Positions 1-6,655 of a DNA stretch of 8,670 nucleotides are shown one piece after another. The stretch is from Candidatus Arcticimaribacter sp. (GTDB taxonomy: Bacteria; Bacteroidota; Bacteroidia; Flavobacteriales; Flavobacteriaceae). Every line of letters starts with the position of its first letter. The first letter of the stretch is position 1. The stretch spans positions 6,357 through 15,026 of the forward strand of contig WTJP01000008.1 of NCBI GenBank assembly GCA_011526275.1, in the 5' to 3' direction. The translations under genes and the position numbers were made by a program. Under the pieces are notes generated by a model that worked only from the letters and a program-made list of their open reading frames with translations, was not told the origin of the DNA and made no database searches.

Positions 1-390
1 AAAGGAAGTTGTTTAAAAGAAGGAAATGAATTGGCTATACTTTCCGTAGGGACTACCGCCCTTACCGTTAGTGAAGCCCTGCAAGAACGAAGCGATGCTG
101 AACGGATTGCCCACTTCGATTTAGGCCCAATAAAACCCCTAGATGAAGCCTTGCTGAAAGCAGTGTTCACTCAATATAAAAACATTATCACAGTAGAAGA
201 AGCTGCGCTAGCGGGCGGTGTTGGAAGTTCGGTTTTAAGCTGGGCGGTAGCGCATGGTTTTCAGCCAAAAATAAAATGCCTAGGGCTACCCGATACTTTT
301 GTGCCCCACGGGGCCACCCCTGTTTTGAAAGAAAATTTTGGGATAGATGCCCAAGGGATTCACCGCGCCATAGACGATTTAATGAAATAA
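1..390 (+). CDS. dxs: 1-deoxy-D-xylulose-5-phosphate synthase, C-terminal part (5' end outside window)
   Basis: DXS condenses pyruvate and glyceraldehyde 3-phosphate, using thiamine diphosphate, to make DXP, the first step of the MEP isoprenoid pathway in the cytosol. The reading frame is open from base 1 and ends in TAA at 388-390. The visible 129 residues correspond to the transketolase C-terminal domain (domain III) of a protein usually about 590-640 aa long; the thiamine-binding and pyrimidine-binding domains lie upstream of the window. Family-like stretches are LAILSVGTTALTVSEAL near the start, TVEEAALAGGVGSSV in the middle and LGLPDTFVPHGATPVLKEN near the end, followed by the typical FGIDAQGI. 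The TTG at 31 is an internal leucine codon, not a start. tadA follows after 5 nt, so the two genes are probably one transcript. The assignment is by family recognition; the catalytic residues cannot be checked here. Confidence 0.93.
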   Translation, partial: KGSCLKEGNELAILSVGTTALTVSEALQERSDAERIAHFDLGPIKPLDEALLKAVFTQYKNIITVEEAALAGGVGSSVLSWAVAHGFQPKIKCLGLPDTFVPHGATPVLKENFGIDAQGIHRAIDDLMK

Positions 391-395
391 AGAAG

Positions 396-830
396 ATGCA
401 GATAGACGACGAATATTTTATGCGGAAAGCCCTAGAAGAAGCTGAGGCAGCCTATGCCGCCGATGAGGTTCCGGTTGGGGCGGTCATTGTTATCGATCAA
501 CGCATTATTGCTCGTGGGTATAATTTAACGGAGCGGCTTATCGATGTTACTGCCCACGCCGAGATGCAAGCCATTACTTCTGCAGCGAATTTTTTAGGCG
601 GGAAATATTTAAAGGGATGCACCCTCTATGTAACGCTAGAGCCTTGTGTAATGTGCATGGGCGCTTTGTACTGGAGTCAAATTGACCGTATTGTTTTTGG
701 AGCCGAGGATCCCAAACGCGGGGCATTGTGCTGTGGGGTAGAACCTCACCCGAAAACAAAAATCCAAGGGGGAGTTTTGGCCCAAGAAGCCACCGTTTTA
801 CTGCAGCGCTTCTTTCAAAAAAAGCGATAA
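396..830 (+). CDS. tadA: tRNA-specific adenosine deaminase TadA
   Basis: TadA deaminates adenosine-34 to inosine in the anticodon of tRNA-Arg(ACG), so that one tRNA reads CGU, CGC and CGA codons. The 144-aa product has the full zinc-dependent cytidine/deoxycytidylate deaminase fold. His54 and Glu56 of HAEMQAI are the first zinc ligand and the proton-shuttling glutamate, and Cys84 and Cys87 of PCVMCMGAL are the other zinc ligands. The N-terminal EVPVGAVIV strand and the DPKRGA segment after FGAE also match the family. The length is at the short end of the usual range (about 145-170 aa). ATG 396 is chosen because DDEYFMRKALEEA aligns with the start of known TadA proteins; an open extension back to 276 would overlap dxs by over 100 nt and has no family-like sequence. 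The purine-rich AAAGAAG just upstream is at best a weak ribosome binding site. The neighbour upstream is dxs, 5 nt away. Confidence 0.96.
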   Translation: MQIDDEYFMRKALEEAEAAYAADEVPVGAVIVIDQRIIARGYNLTERLIDVTAHAEMQAITSAANFLGGKYLKGCTLYVTLEPCVMCMGALYWSQIDRIVFGAEDPKRGALCCGVEPHPKTKIQGGVLAQEATVLLQRFFQKKR

Positions 831-858
831 AAAAAAGAGCACGCTTTGGCGTGCTCTT
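829..858 (-). terminator. Intrinsic terminator of the cold-shock gene, shared convergent hairpin
   Basis: AAGAGCACGC (835-844) and GCGTGCTCTT (849-858) form a perfect 10-bp stem with a 4-nt loop. On the - strand the hairpin is followed by a run of T (complement of the A-run 829-836), the classical intrinsic terminator layout for the cold-shock gene that reads leftward. On the + strand the hairpin is followed by CATCAAAATAAA, a poor T-tract, so termination of dxs-tadA here would be weaker, although the hairpin itself is symmetrical. The A-run overlaps the last two bases of the tadA stop codon. Function is inferred from sequence only. Confidence 0.85.
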
Positions 859-881
859 CATCAAAATAAATAACTAAAAAT

Positions 882-1073
882 TTATAGGTGTTGGATTTGT
901 GAAGCCACTTTTCCTTTTTTACCGTCTTCTTCTTGGTATTCTACTTTGTCGCCCTCTTTAAGCTCAAGGCCGTTTAGGGAGGTAACGTGGACGAAGATAT
1001 CTTGTCCGCTTTCGTCGTCGGTGATAAATCCGTATCCCTTTGACTCGTTGAAAAATTTAACTGTACCTGTCAT
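882..1073 (-). CDS. Cold-shock domain protein (CspA family)
   Basis: This is a small single-domain nucleic-acid-binding protein. CspA-type proteins bind single-stranded RNA or DNA and act as RNA chaperones, often during cold shock or rapid growth. The 63-aa product begins MTGTVKFFNESKGYGFI. It carries the RNP1 motif KGYGFI (residues 12-17) and an RNP2-like motif DIFVHV (25-30), with the aromatic residues Phe7, Phe8, Tyr14, Phe16, Phe27 and His29 that line the binding face. The rest (LKEGDKVEYQEEDGKKGKVASQIQ) matches strands 4-5 of the cold-shock barrel. It is a few residues shorter than the E. coli CspA of 70 aa but complete. It has a strong intrinsic terminator downstream and a short leader with a promoter-like box upstream, so it is probably a single-gene unit, convergent with tadA. 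Whether it is cold-induced cannot be told; no long structured 5' leader fits in the 78-nt gap. Confidence 0.95.
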   Translation of the reverse strand: MTGTVKFFNESKGYGFITDDESGQDIFVHVTSLNGLELKEGDKVEYQEEDGKKGKVASQIQHL

Positions 1074-1092
1074 AAAATGTATTAATATGCAG

Positions 1093-1100
1093 TAAAGGTA
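1093..1100 (-). promoter_or_regulatory. Possible -7 box of the cold-shock gene
   Basis: On the - strand the sequence TACCTTTA ends 19 nt before the cold-shock ATG and matches the Bacteroidetes -7 consensus TAnnTTTG at all positions except the last. The gap between the 84-aa gene and this gene is only 78 nt, so a promoter for a separate cold-shock transcript should lie here. A -33 TTG at the usual 17-23 nt spacing is not seen; the nearest TTGACC, at 1130-1135, is too far upstream. The call is tentative. Confidence 0.35.
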
Positions 1101-1151
1101 CGTTAAAGAAAACCGAAAGCAGGTTAGATTAAGGTCAATTTAATGTAAAAA

Positions 1152-1406
1152 TTATTGATTTTCAGGTTTTTTGCTATTGCGGTCCCGCATTTTCGCAAAA
1201 TTCTCATCGGTGAGGGTGTAATCTTCTAAACGTTTCCCTTTCCAGCGATGTACTAGGAAGATGGGGAGATAGACAAAAGTGAGCCATAGCACCGAAAAAC
1301 CAATCCATTTTTCGCCTTGGGTGTAGTCAATATAAGATTTGTGATAAAAGCCGTAAAACAAGTTAACCACTCCGCCCCAAAAAAGTAGATTGAGTAGCCA
1401 GCGCAT
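1152..1406 (-). CDS. Small two-helix membrane protein of unknown function, coupled to aspS
   Basis: I do not recognise a named family. The 84-aa product has two hydrophobic segments, about residues 3-20 (rich in Leu, Phe, Trp, Gly) and 34-53, joined by a short polar loop (HKSYIDYTQGEKW). It ends in a hydrophilic, charged tail of about 30 residues. The cluster HRWKGKR right after the second helix suggests, by the positive-inside rule, that both ends are cytoplasmic and the loop faces the periplasm. There is no signal-peptidase or lipobox motif. Its ATG directly follows the TAA of aspS with no gap (TAAATG), so it is very likely translated by ribosomes terminating on aspS and shares its mRNA. 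The coding call rests on this tight placement, clean membrane-protein composition and lack of a competing gene. A role linked to tRNA charging is not implied by the sequence. Confidence 0.8.
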   Translation of the reverse strand: MRWLLNLLFWGGVVNLFYGFYHKSYIDYTQGEKWIGFSVLWLTFVYLPIFLVHRWKGKRLEDYTLTDENFAKMRDRNSKKPENQ

Positions 1407-3158
1407 TTATTCCAAATTTAATTTCAGCTTAAGTTCATCCAATTGCGCATTGTCAATGGGAGCAGGAGCGTCGATCATCAAATCGCGACCACTGTTGTTT
1501 TTAGGGAAAGCAATAAAATCGCGAATGGTTTCTTGTCCGCCTAGAATAGCGACCAAGCGGTCGAGTCCAAGTGCAATTCCTCCGTGTGGGGGAGCACCAT
1601 ATTGAAAGGCTTCCATCAAGAAACCAAACTGGGCTTTTGCTTCTTCTGGGCTAAAGCCAAGCAAACTAAACATTTTCTCTTGGGTTGCAGCATCGTGGAT
1701 TCTAATGGAACCTCCACCAATTTCATTTCCGTTGAGCACCAAGTCATAGGCATTGGCATTGACTGCCCCAGGTTCACTGTCGAGGAGTTCGAGCTGCTCT
1801 GGTTTAGGCGCAGTAAAGGGGTGGTGCATGGCGTGGTAGCGTTCTGTTTCTTCGTCCCATTCCAATAGGGGGAAATCGACCACCCAAAGGGGAGCGAATT
1901 CGTCGGCTTTTCGCAAGCCCAATTCCTCGGCCAATTCCATACGCAAGGCAGAGAGTTGGGTGCGGGTTTTGTGGGTTGGCCCAGCCATAACCAAGATTAA
2001 ATCGCCTGCTTTTGCGCCTGTGGCTTCTGCCCAAGTCGCCAAGTCATCGCCCGAGTAGAATTTATCTACCGAGGATTTGTAGCTGCCGTCTTCGTTACAC
2101 TTGACCCACACTAGACCATTTGCGCCAATTTGTGGTCGCTTAACCCAGTCAATGAGTTTATCGATTTGTTTACGGGTGTAGCTGGCCGCTCCAGGGACAG
2201 CAATACCCACGATGAGTTCTTGTTGATCAAAGACATTGAAGCCTTTGTTTTTCGCGAGCGCATTGAGTTCGGCGAACTCCATTCCAAAACGAATATCGGG
2301 TTTGTCGTTCCCGTATTTTTTCATGGCCTCGGCATAGGTCATGCGGGGGAAAGTACCCGTTGTTACTCCTTTGATTTCTTTTAAAAGATGGCTTAAAAGT
2401 CCTTCGAACTGTTGCAAAACGTCTTCTTGTTCTACAAAAGTCATTTCGCAGTCGATTTGGGTAAATTCTGGTTGGCGGTCGGCTCTTAAATCTTCATCGC
2501 GGAAACACTTCACAATTTGGAAGTATTTATCCATTCCGCCCACCATCAATAGTTGTTTGAAGGTTTGCGGAGATTGCGGAAGGGCATAAAATTGTCCTTC
2601 ATTCATGCGTGAGGGGACCACAAAATCGCGGGCACCTTCTGGAGTAGATTTAATGAGGTAGGGGGTTTCAACATCGATAAAGTCGTGTTGAGAAAGGTAG
2701 TTGCGAATAGCCAAACTCACTTGCGAACGGAAAACGAGATTTTCACGAACCGGGTTGCGGCGAATATCCAAATAGCGGTACTGCATGCGCAATTCTTCTC
2801 CGCCATCGGTTTCGTTTTCGATCGTGAAAGGCGGGGTTTTGGCTTGGTTGAGAATCACCAAATCTTCCGCTAGGATTTCTATCGCTCCCGTGGGGAGGTT
2901 GGGGTTTTTAGATTCACGTTCTATAACACTTCCAGTAACTTGGATGACAAATTCACGTCCGAGACGTTGCGCCTGTTCCATAATGGCTTTTGGCGTGCGT
3001 TCCTCGTCAAAAATAACTTGGGTGATGCCATAACGGTCGCGTAAATCGACCCAAAGCATAAAGCCTTTGTCTCTTGTTTTTTGCACCCATCCGGCAAGGG
3101 TTACTTTTTCTCCGAGTTGTTCCAGGGTCAACGCCCCACAGTTGGTAGTTCTTAACAT
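1407..3158 (-). CDS. aspS: Aspartyl-tRNA synthetase (class II, bacterial type)
   Basis: AspRS activates aspartate with ATP and charges tRNA-Asp in the cytosol. The 583-aa protein is full length for the bacterial form (about 580-600 aa). Domains in order are: an N-terminal OB-fold that binds the anticodon (about 1-110, with LAGWVQKTRDKG and WVDLRDRYGITQVIF); the class II catalytic core with motif 1 (about 151-184, ending ARDFVVPSR), QSPQ (195-198), motif 2 (219-241, FRDEDLRADRQPEFTQID) and motif 3 (526-539, GGIALGLDRLVAIL); and an inserted GAD domain (roughly 285-405), which marks the bacterial rather than archaeal type. The active-site stretch NGNEIGGGSIRIHD (476-489) is intact. Residue 31, after RD in the OB-fold, is Lys rather than the Leu of E. 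coli. ATG 3158 gives the expected N-terminus; no Shine-Dalgarno precedes it. It lies 40 nt after the RND pump gene and directly abuts the 84-aa gene. Confidence 0.98.
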   Translation of the reverse strand: MLRTTNCGALTLEQLGEKVTLAGWVQKTRDKGFMLWVDLRDRYGITQVIFDEERTPKAIMEQAQRLGREFVIQVTGSVIERESKNPNLPTGAIEILAEDLVILNQAKTPPFTIENETDGGEELRMQYRYLDIRRNPVRENLVFRSQVSLAIRNYLSQHDFIDVETPYLIKSTPEGARDFVVPSRMNEGQFYALPQSPQTFKQLLMVGGMDKYFQIVKCFRDEDLRADRQPEFTQIDCEMTFVEQEDVLQQFEGLLSHLLKEIKGVTTGTFPRMTYAEAMKKYGNDKPDIRFGMEFAELNALAKNKGFNVFDQQELIVGIAVPGAASYTRKQIDKLIDWVKRPQIGANGLVWVKCNEDGSYKSSVDKFYSGDDLATWAEATGAKAGDLILVMAGPTHKTRTQLSALRMELAEELGLRKADEFAPLWVVDFPLLEWDEETERYHAMHHPFTAPKPEQLELLDSEPGAVNANAYDLVLNGNEIGGGSIRIHDAATQEKMFSLLGFSPEEAKAQFGFLMEAFQYGAPPHGGIALGLDRLVAILGGQETIRDFIAFPKNNSGRDLMIDAPAPIDNAQLDELKLKLNLE

Positions 3159-3180
3159 AGAATTTGAATTCTTTGCAAAG
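3159..3180. repeat. Two adjoining short inverted repeats before aspS
   Basis: AGAATT-TG-AATTCT (3159-3172) is a perfect inverted repeat with 6-base arms. It overlaps by two bases a second perfect 10-bp palindrome, CTTTGCAAAG (3171-3180), half of which is the -7-like box. Together they fill the space between the candidate -7 box and the aspS start codon. They could be an operator or a weak mRNA hairpin at the 5' end, or chance in A/T-rich DNA; a palindrome around TTTGCA partly follows from the promoter consensus itself. Confidence 0.4.
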
Positions 3181-3183
3181 GTA
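3176..3183 (-). promoter_or_regulatory. Candidate -7 box of an aspS promoter
   Basis: In the 40-nt gap between the pump gene and aspS the - strand reads TACCTTTG, a full match to the Bacteroidetes -7 consensus TAnnTTTG, ending 17 nt before the aspS ATG. This would give aspS a very short leader and its own transcription start, which makes sense for an essential housekeeping gene behind an efflux operon. No TTG -33 element is seen at normal spacing, and no hairpin terminator follows the pump gene, so readthrough from upstream is also possible. Confidence 0.5.
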
Positions 3184-3198
3184 ATCAGTTCTTTTCTC

Positions 3199-6100
3199 TT
3201 ATCCGTTTCTCCAGGCTTTAATCCGCAGTTTTAAACGGTACACCAAATAGAAACAGGCCGGTACAATAACCAAGGTCAAGAAGGTGGCAAAAGAAAGTCC
3301 AAAAATAACGGTCCATGCCAGTGGTCCCCAGAAGATCACATTATCTCCCCCTACATAGATATTGGCGTTCCAATCGGTAATGAGGGTAAAGAAGTTAATG
3401 TTTAGTCCCGTGGCCAAAGGAATCAAGCCCAAAATGGTGGTAATGGCGGTGAGGAGTACAGGACGCAAACGCGCTGCTCCCCCTTGAACGATGGCTTCTC
3501 GCGCTTCAAGTCGCGGTAGCATTTGCTCGAACGGAATCCCCAATTCTTCCTTCTTGCGGGCGATGAGCAGTTGGGTATAGTCGATCAAGACCACCCCGTT
3601 GTTTACCACAATCCCCGAGAGGGAGATGATCCCCATCATGGTCATCATGATGACGAAGGGCATGGAGAAAATACTAATCCCGTAAAGTACGCCCGTAAAG
3701 CTTAAGAAAATAGAAAGCAAAATAATGAGCGGGTTGGAAATGGAGTTGAACTGCAACACCAGTAAGAAAACGATTAAGCCCAAAGCGGTCGCCAAAGCTC
3801 CAAGGAGGAAGCTCATGTTTTTCTCTTGTTCTGCAACTTCTCCTGTGAATTTGTATTCCACATCGCGGGGGAAACCACTGAAGCCTGTAATACTTTGCTT
3901 CACATTATCGACGACTTCATTGGCATTGTACCCTGCTAAGACAGCAGAATAAACCGTTACTACTCTGCGTAAGTCTTTGTGCTTGATCGCGCTAAAAGAA
4001 GTGGAGTTTTTCATGTCCACCATGGCGCTAATCGGGATTTCCTTAATACGCCCAGTCGCTTGATCGCGGAAAACGATGTATTGGTCGAGCAAGATGCCCG
4101 TGTCGTTTTGGTCTTCTTCGGCGAAGCGCACATTGATGTCGTAATCTTCCCCGTCTTTTTTATAGATCCCTGCTTTTTCACCAAAGAGGGAACGGCGTAA
4201 GGTTTGCCCAATTTGTCCCGCGGCAACCCCTAAACTTCCCGACTTTCTACGGTCGATGTTAAGCACTAAACCAGGTTTGCTTTTGTTGACGTCCACCTTG
4301 ATTTCTTCCACCCCGGGAATACTCTCGTTGTTTAAGAACTGCTTGAGGTTTTCAGCTACTTGAATCAATTCGTCATAGTCTTCGCCACTTACTTCGATAT
4401 TGACAGGATAGCCAGCAGGAGGGCCTGCTGCTTCTTTTTCCACCGAGATGGAGATACCGGCAAATTTCCCTTTCAAGGCTTGCTGAATTTCTTGGCGTAG
4501 GGCTTCACTTGAAAAGCCACGACGGTATTTGAATTCAGCCATGGTGAGGGTGATCTTCGCCTTGTGCGGCATGTCTTGATCTCCACCTTTATCGGTCTCG
4601 GGGTTTTGCGCACCAAGGCCAACCATGGCAACGTTGGAGTCGATCATAAAGTTCTCTCCAGCGTCGATGTATTTTGGGTTGCTGATGACTTCTGCCACCA
4701 CCGCTTCAATGCGTTTAGAGGTTGCATTGGTTTTTTCAATTGAAGTTCCCTCGGGATATTCCGCATAGACAAAAATTTGCTGCGGTTGGTTGTCGGGGAA
4801 GAATTCAACTTTGGGCGCTGCAAGGCCTAAAATGATGAAGGATGAAAACAAGAGACCAATGGTACCAAACAGGAAGAAGTAGGGGGCTCTTCCGGTTAAT
4901 GCAAAGCGCAAGACTTTGGTGTAGTTGTTTTCTAGGTTAACCAAGGTGACATCTTGGAAATGGGTCGCCCAACGTTTGATAAAATATTTATACGCCCAAA
5001 ACAAAAGGGTGGTGAGTAGCATAAGTGTACCCAGTCCTCTTAGGGTGCCTTGGTTGAAGATAAGCAGCGTACCCAATCCACCCAAAATAAAGGTCATGCG
5101 CCACAGGCTTTTTTGACTGATTTCACGGTCTTGAATTTCCATGAATTTAGACACCAACATGGAGTTGAAGAAAATCGCAACGATGAGCGATGATCCCAAT
5201 ACAATGGATAGGGTAATGGGGAAGAAAATCATGAACTCCCCAATGGTTCCTGGCCAAAAGCCAAGCGGAACAAAGGCTGCAATGGTGGTAGCCGTTGAAA
5301 TGATGATGGGGTAGGCAATTTCACCAATCCCTTTTTTCGCTGCTTCGATAGAAGACATGCCTTCTTTTTCCATAAGGCGGTAGGCATTCTCGACCACTAC
5401 AATTCCGTTGTCTACCAACATTCCCAGTCCCATGATGAGTCCAAATAGCACCATGGTGTTGATGGTTTCTCCCAAGAAGCCCAAAATCATAAAGGACATG
5501 AACATCGACATGGGAATCGCAAACCCAACGAAGAGCGCATTGCGGAAACCGAGGAAGAACATCAATACAGTAATCACCAACAATACACCAAAAACGATGT
5601 TGTTGGCAAGGTCGCTCACCAAGTTTTTGGTGGCGTTGGATTGGTCGTTGGAAATATCGACTTCAATGGTGGAAGGGAAATCGTTGGCTTGAACATCGGC
5701 CACGATGGCGCGGATTTTCTCCACGGTTTTGATGAGGTTTTTCCCACTTCGTTTTTTGATATCGAGTACTAAGGCCTTTTTCCCATCGGAACGGGCAAAG
5801 GAATTTTTCTCTTTTTCTTTAAAGGAGATGGTCGCAACATCGCCCATGTAAACGGTCCCGTTTTGGTTTTTAAGCACAAATTTTTCGAGGGCTTCGGGGC
5901 TGTCGATTTCTCCAATTACCCGAAGGTTACGGCGCAAGCCATTGCCTTCAACATTTCCTGCAGAAATGGTGCTGTTGCCTCGACGAATAGCATTGATGAC
6001 ATCGTCGAAAGAAACAGTGGCAGCGTTCATTTTCAATAAATCGAGGGCCACTTCGATCTCGAAATCTTGCACCCCACGCAGGGCCACTTCTTTGATTTCA

Positions 6101-6645
6101 GACATTTGCTCGATTTTATCCTGCAACAATTCCCCGTAAAATTTCATTTGTTCAATGGGGAGATCGCCGCTCAAGCCAATGTTGAGAATCGGGATTTCTT
6201 CTGAAAGACTAAACTCAAAAGCCGTGGGTTCAACTTTGGCGTTGTTGAAGGTGGGCCAGTCGGCGCTTGAGGTTACTGCGTCGATTTTGTCTTTTACTTT
6301 AAGCTTGGCGCTTTCTTTGCTGATGTTCTCGTCGAATTCAACGGTGATGAGCGAGAAGTTTTCCAAGGAAGTCGATTCGATTCCCACTAGGTTGGGAACC
6401 CCTTTAAGTTCTTCTTCTAAAGGGTCGGTAATCAATCGTTCAATGTCCTCAGCCGTATTTCCCGGATAAAGGGAGCTAACAAAAACTTCGTTGGTGTTGA
6501 TCTCTGGATAGTTCTCTCGCGGGAGATTCATGTAAGAGGAAATTCCCAAGATGAAAAACAAGCCGATGACCACATAAATCACAGTGCTGTGATCAATAGC
6601 CCAGGACGAGAGGGAGAATTCTTTTAATTCAGATGACTTTTTCAT
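3199..6645 (-). CDS. RND-family efflux pump, inner-membrane subunit (AcrB/HAE1-like)
   Basis: This is a proton-driven pump of the tripartite RND class (ACR_tran family), likely exporting hydrophobic or amphiphilic compounds; the substrate cannot be read from the sequence. The 1148-aa protein is about 100 aa longer than AcrB. It has TM1 (about 20-38), a first periplasmic porter/docking loop (about 40-340), TM2-TM6 (about 345-500), a central cytoplasmic linker, TM7 (about 589-609), a second periplasmic loop (about 610-935) and TM8-TM12 (943-1137). The TM4 relay motif reads GLGMLVDNGIVVVEN: Asp412 is kept but AcrB Asp408 is replaced by Asn413. In TM10 (GIVVNNGVVLIDY) AcrB Lys940 is replaced by Asn1015; Arg1059 and Thr1066 of TM11 are kept. 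Two extra hydrophobic segments (about 516-531 and 537-555) lie between TM6 and TM7. It starts 10 nt after the adaptor gene, in the same operon. Confidence 0.95.
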   Translation of the reverse strand: MKKSSELKEFSLSSWAIDHSTVIYVVIGLFFILGISSYMNLPRENYPEINTNEVFVSSLYPGNTAEDIERLITDPLEEELKGVPNLVGIESTSLENFSLITVEFDENISKESAKLKVKDKIDAVTSSADWPTFNNAKVEPTAFEFSLSEEIPILNIGLSGDLPIEQMKFYGELLQDKIEQMSEIKEVALRGVQDFEIEVALDLLKMNAATVSFDDVINAIRRGNSTISAGNVEGNGLRRNLRVIGEIDSPEALEKFVLKNQNGTVYMGDVATISFKEKEKNSFARSDGKKALVLDIKKRSGKNLIKTVEKIRAIVADVQANDFPSTIEVDISNDQSNATKNLVSDLANNIVFGVLLVITVLMFFLGFRNALFVGFAIPMSMFMSFMILGFLGETINTMVLFGLIMGLGMLVDNGIVVVENAYRLMEKEGMSSIEAAKKGIGEIAYPIIISTATTIAAFVPLGFWPGTIGEFMIFFPITLSIVLGSSLIVAIFFNSMLVSKFMEIQDREISQKSLWRMTFILGGLGTLLIFNQGTLRGLGTLMLLTTLLFWAYKYFIKRWATHFQDVTLVNLENNYTKVLRFALTGRAPYFFLFGTIGLLFSSFIILGLAAPKVEFFPDNQPQQIFVYAEYPEGTSIEKTNATSKRIEAVVAEVISNPKYIDAGENFMIDSNVAMVGLGAQNPETDKGGDQDMPHKAKITLTMAEFKYRRGFSSEALRQEIQQALKGKFAGISISVEKEAAGPPAGYPVNIEVSGEDYDELIQVAENLKQFLNNESIPGVEEIKVDVNKSKPGLVLNIDRRKSGSLGVAAGQIGQTLRRSLFGEKAGIYKKDGEDYDINVRFAEEDQNDTGILLDQYIVFRDQATGRIKEIPISAMVDMKNSTSFSAIKHKDLRRVVTVYSAVLAGYNANEVVDNVKQSITGFSGFPRDVEYKFTGEVAEQEKNMSFLLGALATALGLIVFLLVLQFNSISNPLIILLSIFLSFTGVLYGISIFSMPFVIMMTMMGIISLSGIVVNNGVVLIDYTQLLIARKKEELGIPFEQMLPRLEAREAIVQGGAARLRPVLLTAITTILGLIPLATGLNINFFTLITDWNANIYVGGDNVIFWGPLAWTVIFGLSFATFLTLVIVPACFYLVYRLKLRIKAWRNG

Positions 6646-6655
6646 GTATGTTCGC

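Noticed and set aside
276..395. In-frame upstream extension of tadA (40 more residues from an ATG at 276).
   Set aside because: It would lie inside the dxs coding sequence in another frame, and its residues do not resemble TadA; the family's N-terminus aligns with ATG 396.
574..864. Open frame of 96 codons on the - strand over tadA.
   Set aside because: It is antisense to a clearly conserved gene, crosses the terminator hairpin and has no recognisable protein features.
1074..1151. A regulatory RNA or thermosensor leader for the cold-shock gene.
   Set aside because: The gap is only 78 nt, the likely transcript leader is much shorter, and I see no strong hairpin in it.
1584..3033. Several + strand open frames of 60-95 codons opposite aspS.
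   Set aside because: They are antisense shadows of a full-length conserved gene; their translations have no family-like motifs.
3523..6469. Several + strand open frames, and one - strand frame at 4011-4226, over the RND pump gene.
   Set aside because: They overlap the long conserved pump frame and show no independent coding signal; the His/Asp-rich run near 3620-3660 is the antisense of the Met-rich TM10 region, not a metal-binding protein.
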